Shown: positions 39,601-51,917 of the stretch, piece by piece
Layout: every line of letters begins with the position of its first letter
How positions within the stretch are numbered: the first letter of the stretch is position 1
DNA from: Typha latifolia
Lineage: Eukaryota > Streptophyta > Magnoliopsida > Poales > Typhaceae
Length of the DNA: 64,000 nt
Direction: 5' to 3'
NCBI GenBank assembly: GCA_019914945.1
Contig: CM034102.1
Location: forward strand, 2,097,501-2,161,500
Notes under the pieces: model-generated
Told to the model about the DNA's origin: nothing
The model's input: the letters and a program-made list of their open reading frames with translations, nothing else
The model's database searches: none
Made by a program: the position numbers and the translations under genes

Positions 39601-42600
39601 CTGCTACTGTACCGTTACTCGACTTGGTGTCTGGATAATCTATGCAGACTGTTGAGAAAAGGCCACGAGAAATGATGCTACGACGTGAGTTTGCTCATGC
39701 AGTTGGATATCTTAATCAGATTCTACCAGAGGAAAGACAATTGAAGTTCATCCATTGGGATTTCCACAAGTTTGCGAAAAGGTCTTATTTCTTCCCTAGT
39801 TCCTTGACACTTTCTTATCTTTTAATAATTCGTTCTCTTCCATGAACTAATATTTTTGAAATTTTCTTTTGACATCTTAGCAAGTCTGCCAATGTATTGG
39901 CTGTTTTAGGTGCAGTAGCGAGTGAAGCACTGGATTTGACTGGTTTTTATTATAGTGGAAAACCAAAAAACTCCAAAAGGAGATCAACTCAACTTAGTCG
40001 AACAAGCACTTCAAGGTACTTGCTCATTCTAGAGTTACCTTTATTCTTGATCTTATACAATTTGGGATGTAGTAGGTTATATCATCAGCACTATAATCTT
40101 TATGACTCCACAATTTGAACCTTAGGAGTCAGAGTGTTCAGGTGAAATTCTACCCTACTTGTGACTTTCTTGCAGGGATGCTTCTCTTGGTGATGTTAGA
40201 ACTAGTTCTGGAGATCTTGCAAGGATGGCTAGTAATATTGAAACTCCTAATGCCACTACAGTTACTCAGGATAGGAGAAAAGAGTTAAATCAACAGAAGT
40301 TGATAGGTGATGGGCCTCGTTTTCAAAGTGGAGTTCTTCGTACCAATTGCATTGACTGCTTGGATCGCACAAATGTTGCTCAGTATGCTTATGGCTTGGC
40401 AGCCTTAGGCCGCCAACTCCATGCAATGGGACTGACAGATGTTCCTAAAGTTGATCCAGACAGCAGCATTGCAGCAGCTCTGATGGATATGTATCAGAGC
40501 ATGGGTGATGCACTTGCTCAGCAGTACGGAGGCTCTGCGGCACATCACATGGTGTATATGTGTTTTATTTTCTGTTATTTTTTATTTATTTCCCTCTTGG
40601 TAAGCTTATCATGATGAAACATGTTCAGTATATATATCCAATAGTTGACAGCAAATACATGTTACCTGGTTTCCAGGTTTTCCCTGAGAGACAAGGCAAA
40701 TGGAAAGCTACTACTCAATCTCGTGAGTTTCTGAAATCCATCAAGAGATATTACAGCAATGCCTACACAGATGGTGAAAAACAAGACGCAATAAACTTGT
40801 ACGTTTCTAATAGAACCTTTACCTGTGGAACATATCTTTGCAACTTTTAAGTATTATATAATTTTCTTTTCATCTTGAGGGAAAAGTCTTTGCAAGTACT
40901 TGATACTTATTTTTGTACTTCAGCTGTTAACTAACCTCTTCTATAGAGATGGGCCATTATTTCATGATGGGTTGTGGTTTTTGCTTGAATGTCATTTCTT
41001 AACAATTTTCTCTTTTTGATACTTGTCATGTTTGTTTTACCAGATTTTTGGGTTATTTTCACCCACAAGAGGGGAAACCAGCTCTTTGGGAGCTGGATAC
41101 CGATTACTACCTTCATGTTACAGGAATTGGTGATGAGCTCGTCCCAGATAACAACTACAATAATAGGTTTGCAAAACAAAGAGATGGATTCGGTTCATTG
41201 GTTTTCACACTGATTTGAAATTTATCTTTTTTTGATAAATACTACTCTGTTGGACACTCAAACATTAGTTATTGGTAGGACTTTCTTTATGCTTCTAACC
41301 ATTTTACATGTTTGATCCTGGACAGTTTGTCAGCTGACACAAGACAAATCAATGGACGTGGAACTACTCTTGCACCAATTCCAGCTTGCAAAGAGGACTT
41401 CTCAATAATGAAACTGACATCATTTGATAAACTAATAGAAAGGACATGCAGTTCCATAAAGAATGTCAGTCTTTATAGTGACTATGATTTGAAATTAAGT
41501 GGCAACACCGGAAATCATGGAATGGCACCAGATGCAGCGTAAATTTTCTCAATCTTGCCTACTGTCCTTTCTCATTAATTATCTCCTTTAGAAAATAGTT
41601 GCAAGCCTGAATTTTCTTGGCATTATTTCATCAAGAATTTACTTTCATAATTCATATCCCTGTTAGCATTTTTTTAGAAGATTGAGCTTTCTAGCACAGC
41701 AGCAACAATTTATTCGATGGAATCTGTAGAAATAGTTTCTTCCAGATGAAGTTTCTGTACAAAATATAGGATCAGTACCTTATGCTGCTAGTTGCCCAGT
41801 AGATGGCAATAATATTTCTTCTATATGCAATAGGTCTTCACGCTCGCCATCTTAATTTTCTTGGTGCTAATCATACTGATATGAGTCAAACGACATTTGG
41901 AGGCCAGCATAATAGAATAATGACACCATAAACAGAGAATAGGTTGACAAATCTTTTGTATTAATCATCATGAATGATTTTTTTTCTTGTTCTGTTAAGT
42001 TATTGAAAAGCATAATTGCAAAGTTTAGTTTTTTATATTCATCATAGTGCCACTAGTTCCAAAAAATGAGAATCCAATCATTTGACTGTTTACATTACTT
42101 GTGGTTGACATAGCTGACAGCAAGTTAATTATATGTTGATTCAGCTATTGGATAATTATCAATGTCTTTCTCAAGTTTGCTGAATCTCTTTTTGGAAATT
42201 CTGTATTTCTATCCTATGGGGTTCTGGCTGAAGGATGATATGATACAAATGGAAGGCCTAGAGTGACCAGTGGCAGCTAATTAGGAACAATATCATGGCA
42301 GTTCAAGAGAATTGTGTTTCATATTTACTGACGATACTGTAAAAACTGTATAAAAATCTGCACCATAATTAACAAAGTTGCATATAAAGGGTTGCTGAAA
42401 CTATTTTCATATATTGCAGTGAGATACAGCTAAAAAGCCCAAACTGGTTGTTTGGTCAAAGGAAGTATGAAGAAAGTATTCCCACTGTGAAAGATACATT
42501 GACAGAACATGCAAAAGGGGTGCTCAAAGCAGAGGCTTATGGTGACTTGAGTTGGCTTTCTTTTTCAGCTGATTCATGTGAGGAAGATATTTTCAAAAGG

Positions 42601-45600
42601 TAATTATAAGCATAATTCCTAATTTCCTATTTTATTGGGTTCTATTGATTCTAATTTTTGTACTATGTCTATGGATATAAGTTGTTAGCTTTTTATTAGC
42701 GAGACTAATTCATCGCTTCTCTCTTTCTGGACAGCATAAATGTCACACTAAGTTGTGAAAAGTCATTGCCTTCTTTTCCTAGGCGATTTTATCAGAAACA
42801 CCAATACACATGGGACCTCTAATTTTATGGGATCTCAATGATGACCCCAATTTCACTTTGATATTTTGTGCTGAAAAGATGCTTCCAGAATCCAGATTAA
42901 ATGACTTGTCAAATGTGTGCATTTATTGTCTTATTTTGGGTTTTTACTCTGATATACTGCTATGGAAAGCCTACATTTGAAGTTTTGAACAAGGAAATAG
43001 GAAACAGAGACTTAATGAGAATTTTGGGCATTTGGTCGACATGTTAGGGGAGGATCCAATGCTCCTAACTATTGTATTATTAACTTCTCCATTAAAGGAA
43101 GTGCTTTCTTTAACCGTACTGATCACCTCATTATGGAAGATTTATTCTTTTACAAAACTCTTAATGGGATAAAATATACCTCTATAAAAATCTGTCTAAT
43201 AAGTAGTAGTTGTTGAAAGAAGGTCAGAAGGTCATAATAAGAGAACCAGAAACAAGATCAAGACAATTTATTTAAATTACTTCAAGAGTAAGATCTTGTG
43301 TTGCTTATAGATGATGTTCCATCTAAAATTTCATGTACATTAGTTTCCATAGTAAGGTATGATTATGATTGGAAAATTGGACCTAAAATTTTTCTTTTCA
43401 GGTATCTTGCATTTGCACCGGCTGACAAAGCTAGCGACTGGTATGGTGGAACGTTAGTTTTTGATCAAGATGAAAACAGTGAGGTTTACAGGCATTACGC
43501 CGCACTTTGTCAGGTAATGACTCATACATTTCTTCTCTAATCAAATGCTGCAAAATCTTTTTTCATTATTGTCCATGAGCTCTTACTTTGTCATGACCTC
43601 TTTTAATCACATGAAAGGTTAATACAACAGTAATAAGAGATAAGGCCAACCCGAAGCTAATGAGAGATCATTGTTTCTTTCTGTTAGAATATAAGGCCCC
43701 GTTTGGTTTGAGATTAAGCCTCAATTTCAAATTACCTTAAACTAGTTTAAGGTAATTTGGCGTTTGGTTCTGAACTAGTTTAAGAGTGTATTTATTATTT
43801 GTGATATAATGTAAAAAAGTGAAAAAGTATTGGTTTTGGAGGGAAATAGATGAGATGCAAATTTAATGGACAAAATTACCCTTCTCATGTAATGATGGTA
43901 GTCATGATTATAATTTATAAATAATATGTGGTGTCTATAATGGTCATTTGTAGACTTACGTGTAATTATTAAATTATTTTCATGCTAATATGGTGTCTAT
44001 AATAGCAATTTGTTGGCTTAAATGAATATGAGAGATATATTTACTGTCTTGCATCTTATATAAGCGCATTTCTTGCTAAGAGAGGAGATAAGAGAGGAGA
44101 AATAAGAGGAAAGAGGATAGTGATGATGAAATTAGACATGATTTGACAAGTCTTAGTATACGAACTTATTTTCTTATTTGCAGACTTTACATTCTAAGCC
44201 AACAAATAATTCGACTAAGCCTGCAAATATATAAACATATAAGTTTGCAAATGTCGGAGTAGTGACTCATTACGTAATAATTAATTTTTTTAAATAAATC
44301 TCACGTGATATTTATTACAGAACCGTTGGATTTGTACGATTAATTTAAATAGCAATTTTTCTCCGTGCGCCTGCAAATTTACTTTTAAGCTCGCAAAACA
44401 ATGTTTGCTGGCTTCTTTGTAAGCCAGTGAACTAGCCTTTGTTGCCTTTTAAACCTGCAAATCAGTCAATTTAGTTAACCTTAACCCCGCAAATTTATTT
44501 TTAAGCCCACAAAACAACGTTTACTGGCTTGTTTTGTAAGCCCACAAATTGGCTGATTTGCTGCCTTCTAAGCTTGCAAATTAGCCAATATAAATAAGCC
44601 CGCAAATTTATATTTAAGTCGGCAAAACAATGTTTTACACCCTTATTAATAATTGATGAGTTACTTTTATTTTATATAATTTTTTATTAAACTTACATTA
44701 AACGATATTATTAGTAAAAATGTTTTAAAAATAATTATATTTTATCTGCTCAAATTATTTACACTATTTTTCTGTAATTTTTATTTTATTTTTAGGGTTC
44801 TCATTACATGATGATATAATATTTACAGTATAAATGTTTGAGTATTTTGAAAAAGAGGAGAGAAAAAAAGAGAAGAAAAGAGAGAAGAGATAAGATTGAT
44901 AAAGATACTAAACTAATAGATGTAAGTCATGTCAATGGTAAAATTAGAATTAAATTAAGAGAATATTAGAATTTATATATTTTATTTAATTATTTATTGA
45001 AGGCTGAACTTGATTAAGAAAAATAGAGTTATTTTAGTGTTTGGTTACTGAACCAGTTTAGAGACCTCCCCTAAATCCAAAACAAACGAGGGCCAAAGGA
45101 TTAAAAAATCACCCTTCTCAACCAGCTTAAACTTTTAGAGTAGCTTACGAGTTTAGCATTTTCAAATGATCTTAGTGCTTTCTATCTCCTAGAGTTTAAG
45201 GGGAAAGCTTTAACCATCACTTTTTCTTTTTTTTCCTGTTTTATTTTCACTTACACATTTAGGAGACTCATTGTTTGACAGTACAATTGATACACTTGCT
45301 TATGTTTTCTTTTCATATCTTATGTAATACCATAGAATCTGGGACTCTTGTGTTGCAAATGTCCTTTAGTTTTGCTTGTAATGGCTGTTCGCCATCTAAT
45401 CAATATCTGTAATGGGCACTGCATTGGTTTGATATTTCCAGCATCTTTCGGACATCTTGCTTTTCTATGGAGATCTTCAAAATAATCTTGAAAATGCAAA
45501 GAAATTTGAGATAATGGATATTTAATTGCTAACATGAGCAGAAATTATTTATCAGGCTACTGCATTATTCTTATTTCATTATTCAGCTTAATTTGATCTT

Positions 45601-46537
45601 GTTACTTTGTCAAACATTTTCTTGGTTTGTTTACTTCCAATCTGATCCTTTGAGAAAAATATAATCTGCATTCCCTTTTGGTGCATATGTGGTCTCTTTT
45701 GGGTCGGTCCAATTGTTTAATTGGCACTTTCAGTTCTCACAATTTATTATCAAACAGATCCTATGTTGAATTAAGTTGACTATAGCCATTGTTGGTGACA
45801 ATCATCTTTTTAACATTATATAGTACTTGTCTTTTAGTAATGATTTTTTAACCATGCTGGCAATCTTCTGATTAATAAATCATGGCCAGTCTTATATTTA
45901 TCCTATAAAGTTATTTTAAGGATATATAATGTTCACAATTTCACATTTTGCAGTGGAAGCACTTCCTAATTCAACTGTCTTAGGTTTCTGACAATTGTCT
46001 TTGGATTGAACAATTGAGTTGATCAAGGCAGCACATAACTTTTCCTTAAATCCATTTTGGAGTCTAGCTATATATCATAACCCATGATGTTGGGAATGCA
46101 TATCTATGCTTTATTTTCATACCTTTCATCAGTGGTTGTCATTTGCATGTAAATTAGTTTGGATATAGTAAATAATTGTAGGACTTAATTCTAGATATTT
46201 TTGGAGGCTCATTCATGATTTGCACAAGAAGATACATATCTCCCTCTTTTATGAGCTTATTTTGTAGCATTACAATATGCCATGTATGCTGCAGGGTCCT
46301 GTCATGGATCCTTTCGAGCATGACACCGAGAAAGAAAAACACTATGCCGAAGCTTTGAGCATGGGGCTGGAGGGCATAGATGACAGACCGGTAGAAGCAG
46401 ATATGGAAGCTGCTCTGCACGAATATGACCTAATTGGGGCAGACCTTGGGATCATCCCCTCGTGCAAAGCCCTTGCCGAGGATCCAAGTCAGTTGACGAG
46501 ATGGATTATTGGGGAAGAGAAGGTCCAAATGATTTAA
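33689..46537 (+). CDS. SAC: SAC-domain phosphoinositide phosphatase (plant SAC1-5/FIG4-like group)
   Basis: Sixteen exons join in frame to 902 residues: 33689-33796, 33877-34081, 34180-34345, 34652-34871, 35457-35533, 36583-36779, 37051-37148, 39648-39781, 39881-40015, 40176-40551, 40677-40798, 41044-41166, 41326-41538, 42420-42599, 43402-43513 and 46295-46537. SAC phosphatases remove phosphate from phosphoinositides, mainly PI(3,5)P2 in this Fig4-like plant group, at vacuole and endomembranes. The N-terminus reads [20 protein letters not shown]. The SAC core includes [19 protein letters not shown] (near 310), [20 protein letters not shown], and the catalytic [12 protein letters not shown] with Cys505 and Arg511 of CX5RT. 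The plant-specific C-terminus includes [21 protein letters not shown] and [19 protein letters not shown]. There are no membrane segments at the C-terminus, unlike SAC6-8. All splice sites are GT-AG. Introns 7 and 15 are swollen by insertions. Confidence 0.95.
38030..39150. mobile_element. Probable DNA-transposon remnant in SAC intron 7
   Basis: A block of about 1.1 kb begins and ends with GC-rich strings built from GGCATGG, TGCCGAC/GACCGGCA and GGCAC motifs (38030-38130 and 39065-39150), unlike the AT-rich intron around it. The right end holds a perfect stem, GGCGTGCT-GCTC-AGCACGCC, at 39087-39106. Between the ends lies AT-rich DNA with a GAT-rich run (38235-38345) and a broken open stretch (38349-38580) that may be decayed coding sequence. 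I see no clean target duplication and no recognisable transposase, so limits and class are uncertain. Confidence 0.45.
43695..45094. mobile_element. 1.4-kb terminal-inverted-repeat element in SAC intron 15
   Basis: The left end reads GGCCCCGTTTGGTTTGAGATT. The right end, read inward on the other strand, is GGCCCTCGTTTGTTTTGGATT, so the ends are imperfect inverted repeats of the common plant GGCCCCGTTTGG type. A perfect 32-bp palindrome lies just inside the left end. The interior has several diverged copies of an AAGCC(C/T)GCAAA-type motif at about 44200-44640 but no transposase frame. The flanking triplets are TAA and AAA, so the duplication is unclear or mutated. It is probably a non-autonomous Harbinger- or hAT-like element. 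Confidence 0.6.
43728..43759. repeat. Perfect 32-bp palindrome inside the left end of the intron-15 element
   Basis: The left half CAAATTACCTTAAACT is followed directly by its exact reverse complement, with no loop bases. It sits about 33 bases inside the element's left border. A related direct-repeat string, GTTTGGTT(A)CTGAAC(C/T)AGTTTA, recurs at about 43762-43780 and 45041-45061. Confidence 0.85.
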
Positions 46538-48442
46538 CAAGATGATTCAAAATGTATATGCCATTTTTATGTCATACATATAAAGCATTTATCAGTGTAA
46601 ATATCAGGCTAGTTATTGCTGTAGTCTGACCCCTACCAAGGGCAGGCTCTCTTTGTTTATTTTTTGTGAAGTGAACCTGGCTTTGATGACATAAGAAATA
46701 GTGAAGACAGCATGGTTACCTGTGAATTATGGCTTCTACTGCAATCATAAGGATCTGTCTGTCTTTGGAAGTTTAGGCCCATCTACATAGAAATTTCAAA
46801 GCAGCAGATGTTAGTGGATTTTGCTCGTATCGTGATTCTTACATTATGGCATACCGTGTTAATTATGGCATCTACTGCAATCAGGATAATGGGGAAGTTG
46901 GTTGTCAGGTAAATGCAGCGATAACTTCAGCACCTATGAATCAACCTGTGACCATCTCTTGCAGTTGCAGCTCTTCAAAAGCACCCTCAGGCGGAATGCT
47001 TGCCACCAGAGATCCATGAGCAGCTTAGACAACCAAGCAAAGTTGCCTATAATTTTAAAGGCTGTAGTCCAGAGTTCATATCATAATTTCTCCTAAGAAG
47101 ATTGCCAGGCAGGCCAAAATGTAAATCAACTTGTAATACATGCATAGAGGAAATCTTATGATTGGCATCTTTCGGTGCTAATCTTACAAATGGAGGAAAC
47201 ATTTCAGCAGGTTATATCTGCTCTCAAAAATCAAAGAGAATGACAACAAAGGCAACACAAAGTTGTATTGAGAAAATGTGGGGCATCCGAGCATATTAAA
47301 CCATTCTAAATGAGATACATCCTCTAACCATAAAGTTTAAGGTAGATATGTCAGGATAGCTTGACCAAATTGGTTCGAGCCTCCAATTGGCATCTTTCAC
47401 TTCTCATCCTACACAGAAAAGGCAGAGTATAATAAGTGTCGGTTTCAAATTGAGCATCTACAACCATAAAGCACTTCCAAGAAATATCCAGCAACTCATA
47501 ATCAGAAAACTGCATATCCCGTGCAAAAGACACCTCCAAAACACATGCACTTTCAAACCTACCAGTGGAAGCAAAGAGATCACTACATAGTCAATTGAGC
47601 ATACATTAAATTTGGCAGAAGAAAAATTGATTGATCTGTTCGTTTGATGGGTTTTTTTTTTCTAAAGAAAGAGAAGAACAGTAAGTGGTTAATTAGATGA
47701 AAGCAACAATGATGAATAGCAAAAGCAGTCACTCCTAACCATGTCTAGTGATGCAACATGCAAATGAAATGTCATTTATGAATATGCAAGTTTCTGACCA
47801 ATTTGGTGAGAAATCTAAATGCATAATTATTGATAAATTTGCTGTTGTATTTCAACCTTTTGTAATGCAATATAATATTAATGAAAACATGTAGCTTCCA
47901 CAGGATACATGCAGCCAGTTTTTCCTCAGGAACATCAAGAAAGTTGTGCAAAGAAAAGTTTGTTATAAAATGTAGAAAAACATACAAAATTCACATGAGA
48001 AGGCGAGAAGCAATTCAGAAAGCAGAGATGTAGGTAAAAGAAAAATAGGCAATGACTGCACAAATCACATTACACTAGGGGCAGCAGGTCAAATATCATC
48101 AATAGGTGCCATAAATATATACTCAGCATCTCACTGATGAGGATGATCTGGCATGCTACTAGATGTTATGGCACAGCTTATGCACCTATACTCAGCCAAA
48201 ACGACAACATCTCTGTGGTGTGGTCCATCCTTAAGCATAAAGTATTTCCTTAAACACTTCGTAGTTAGACTAGTGGCAACAAGACAAATTATTTTTTTAT
48301 TTTCCTTGGACACATGTGTTGATTCCTAGAAATGATATTCCTGCTTTTCTGTTTGAACTATGAAATAAACCAATCACAGAGGCATGGCACTTGAAAAAAG
48401 AATCAACAATAAAGATGCATGGCAAAAAAATAAACTTTCTTT
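46538..48442. other. Convergent gap between SAC and MIC10 3' ends
   Basis: This stretch lies between two facing 3' ends and should hold both 3' UTRs. Open frames at 46902-47096, 47351-47590 and 48131-48313 carry no recognisable domain. I see no transposon borders here. Confidence 0.4.
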
Positions 48443-50672
48443 TTAAAGAGGAAGCAGGATGAATAGCTGAAAGTCTTGAACCTTAGGTAAGCACTTAGGA
48501 GGAGAACGATCAAATATGTAAGAGCTTTCTGTATATGCCGTTCCAATTCCCACTCCAGCACCAAAAGCTACAGATGCCCAGCGAGTTGTCCTACTCCCTG
48601 ACAGTACATCAGACATCAGTTGGCTAAATAATGAAACAAGAATCAACTAGAATCAAAATACAGTTACATTTTGTATTATCAAGGATAGCAGTGACTGTTT
48701 CAATTAACATACCACTAGACCAGCTACAGCTAATAGAAACCTTAAAGATGCAAAATACTTTCCTCAAGTTTAAAAAGTTGCATAGTTTTTCCTTGAGAAA
48801 ATGGTACATTGCCACTAAATATGATATGACGCCTAAATAGCAATTAAACAACTTGGCGAAAAGTTAAGAGATAACCTACACGTAGAGTATTAAAGCAAAC
48901 TGATGAGCAGTAGAACATCATGATCTAAGGCATCATAAATCATGGCCTACTAAGTTGTTGAGTTATCAATTTGAAACAAGTAGACTGAAATCAGTATATA
49001 TTCTAGAATCTTATTCCTAATTTCTGTCATTGGCTTTGCCTTACTGTGAGTAAGAATAGAATATTGACTGGACTGAAGAAGTCATAATCTAATTAGGTTA
49101 TATTTTAAAAAATTTAGGAAAAAAACTTACTTAGGATTTTAAGGTTCATATTTAGGAAGAAAAATATATGAAAAATATATATTGTTTTATTAACTGACTG
49201 AACTAAGTTTACTGTCAGGACTCAACTAATCTTGCTCATAATGTACATAATGAATTTTAAGTACTACCAGGGAAAAATGCAAGCTATTTCTGGAAAAAAT
49301 AAGTAAAAAAGAAAAGGTTTGTGAAATAGAAAGAATTTTTGAAGAACTCTTCTTGTTCCACATGCGCATTTTGCAAATCTTAAACATACTCGGTAAGATC
49401 AACATTGATTTAATTCTGGAATATACATAAACCATCTTTCATGATAAGGGACAAAAATAATTGAGTACATTAAATTTAAGAAAATCCAAACTCTTTGGCC
49501 CTCACAAAGTTCTATGAAGTGTCCATGCATGAAAGTTTGTCTGAATGCATAACTATTCTTTTGTTATCTAGAAAACAAAACCTTCTGATTTCAACAAATA
49601 ATACAGCAAATATACTGAGAGAAAAGCAAAAATATATACAAAGCACCAAAATACCAAGTCAACTATGAACATGAACACACCTGGATGAGTGCAGGGGTAA
49701 AGTCAAATAGAAACGGAAAAGTAAAGTCTAATAAGCTCTTTTAAGCTCATATATCTAGTAAAGCAAGTTCAAAATTCTTTAGCATTCTAGTATTTGCTTA
49801 GGATGGCGTGGGTATTAATTAGGTCATGAAAACACTCTTCAGAAATGAGGCTAAAACTTTTTCTTCAAAACACTCAAGTTCTGCTATCACAATTATAGTT
49901 CCTCCATCAATAAAGCATAAAACTAATTAATAACAAATAAACCAGGCAAATAGTAGTGATTTAGTGATGCTACATAAGAGAAATTCCCAGAGTTACAAGT
50001 CTTGACCCACCAAGATTGCAACCATAAAGCAACTAACGTTGCGATATTCAATGGAGATCAATCTCTAAGTCAATCCGAAGACGAGCAAATTCAACAAAAA
50101 AGAACGCAAACTTGAAGAACTCTTTACCTAGAAAGAAATTAAATGTGGGAAATAAATAGGTCTAAAAAAGTGAAATCTCTCGCAGAAGCTCCTCATAGAA
50201 AGCATCAAATCGACGAACTTAAAATGACACAGAAACCGATCTTAAAGGGAAAAAGGAAAATCAATTTGCGGGAGACAAAAGGGAAAAATCTTCGGAAAGG
50301 AAAACAAATTCGAATGCAGGGAAATAAATCGGTCTAAATCGAAAAAAAAAGAAAAGAAATTTCTCGCAGAAACCCGACTCTGAAAGCAGTAACTTGACAA
50401 ATTTGAAGAGAAATCGACCCAAGAAATGAGAAGGACCAAAATGAGAAATATATGGAATTTGTCAAGAATATTAGGAAGGAAGAAGGGGGAAGGAGGAAGG
50501 AGAAGAATAAAGATGGAGTTGATTAAATCTCACGGAAGAAGACGAGGCCGCCGAGGGCGCCGGCCAGGGTAGAGTAGACGACGCGGCGGGAGGTGAGGTC
50601 GATGCAGGCGTCCCACTTGGCGTCGAGGTCGTACCGAGGTGGGATCGATGTCTTCATCGCTTCCTCCGCCAT
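48443..50672 (-). CDS. MIC10: MICOS complex subunit MIC10
   Basis: Two exons, 50672-50534 and 48597-48443, join in frame (GT-AG) to 97 residues. MIC10 is a small inner-mitochondrial-membrane protein that bends the membrane at crista junctions. It reads MAEEAMKTSIPPRYDLDAKW, a short soluble N-terminus, then two hydrophobic segments, VVYSTLAGALGGLVFF (about 31-46) and WASVAFGAGVGIGTAY (about 53-68). The second contains the glycine ladder GAGVGIG typical of MIC10 (DUF543), and a Gly-rich stretch (AGALGG) is in the first. The C-terminus (SPPKCLPKVQDFQLFILLPL) is unusual. Plant MIC10 tails are normally polar, so the last dozen residues may be read-through of a further splice site rather than the main isoform. 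The ATG directly follows a short CT-rich leader. The intron is 1.9 kb. Confidence 0.88.
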
Positions 50673-51917
50673 GAGAGAGAGAGAGAGACCGAAGGGGGGG
50701 GGGGGGCGGTGGGAGAAAGAAAGTTGATACGATCGTGCGAGAAAGAGATCTGTGATGGTGTTTGGGGAAGTAATCTGGGCCGTCCTTAAGATGGGAACCT
50801 CATTCTTGATGATCTCAATCGCACCGTTCAGTTGGAATACTAGTCACAAAGGGAATTTTTATTTATTTTGATTTAAAAATATCTTCTGCTTCCTTCCATC
50901 TACTCCGTTAACAGCTTTACCAACAACAGGGGCTGTTAACAGAAAGAGAGACTAAGAATGTTTTTATCTAATTTTTTTTAGCAGAACTTCTAATGAATTT
51001 AATGATATAATTAGGTAATTTTATGGTTGTATTTATCTATTTTTTTTCTAGCAGAACTTTTAATGAATTTAGTGATATAATTAGGTAATTTATGGGGTGC
51101 ATTTATCTAAATTTTTTGACAGTATTAATTATTGAGGTCATGAGATTAAATCTTGGTGTTGACTATGGAAAAATAAATGAAAAATAAAACTTTATTTGTT
51201 TGTAGGCTAGAGTTTGGCTTGATTTGGATAATATATTAGGTGACAATGCAATGACTCACTATCTTTATCTTTATGTTTCTGTATCCAAAATAGAGAGAGC
51301 ATTATTCAAAATTAAAATCTTACTCACGTTAAGCACCCGACTCGAACCCAAGTCATCCAAAAACACCACGTTCATCCACGTGGGTCCAAGAAGTTGGCTC
51401 CGTGAATGATGATGCCCTATGTCTATGTGGTGTGTTAATTAAGTTCTAAATCTTGGTCTGAAGTAAGCAGTGAGCTTTTAGTCGTTACATCATCTATGAC
51501 CTCACGAAAGAATGAATCTTTATCATCTTATATTTTCACAAGGGACTCTTCTATTACAATTAATTTTAAGTTTTATAGGTATAATTTTTAGCTTTATTTT
51601 AGAAGGGGAAAAAAAGAGTCGAAGATAAGATAATCTCAGTTAAACTAATCTTGTTAGAATTCAAACTCCGTAAGGCTCTCTCTCCCCTTTACCTTAACTT
51701 ATAAGTGAGAACTATCCTATTAACCACTTTAATATGTTGGGATAAATTGAGATTATCTGGAGTCTTTAAATCCCAACTGCCCTAATATTAACTTAGGGAT
51801 TAAAAGAGATTTTCTTGGCTTCCAACTCTATCTTTTTCAACAAAAGAAACCTTTAAAATCGTGCCTAAACCACCCCCTTAATTATGAGTTTATACTTTAT
51901 CCGGTCCTAATTAATCT
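50673..51917. other. MIC10 upstream region with repeats
   Basis: This begins the divergent region between MIC10 and the HER2-like gene. It holds a run of about 13 G at 50694-50706, a tandem duplication at 50963-51110, and AT-rich DNA. A tRNA B-box-like string lies near 51655-51672, as in SINE remnants. I support no gene. Confidence 0.45.
50963..51110. repeat. Two-copy tandem repeat, period about 70 bp
   Basis: Two copies of a unit containing AGCAGAACTT(C/T)TAATGAATTT and GATATAATTAGGTAATTT stand 70 bases apart (50980 and 51050). Each is preceded by a TTTATCTA string and a T run, and a third TTTATCTA follows. The copies differ at a few bases, so the duplication is not very recent. Confidence 0.8.
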
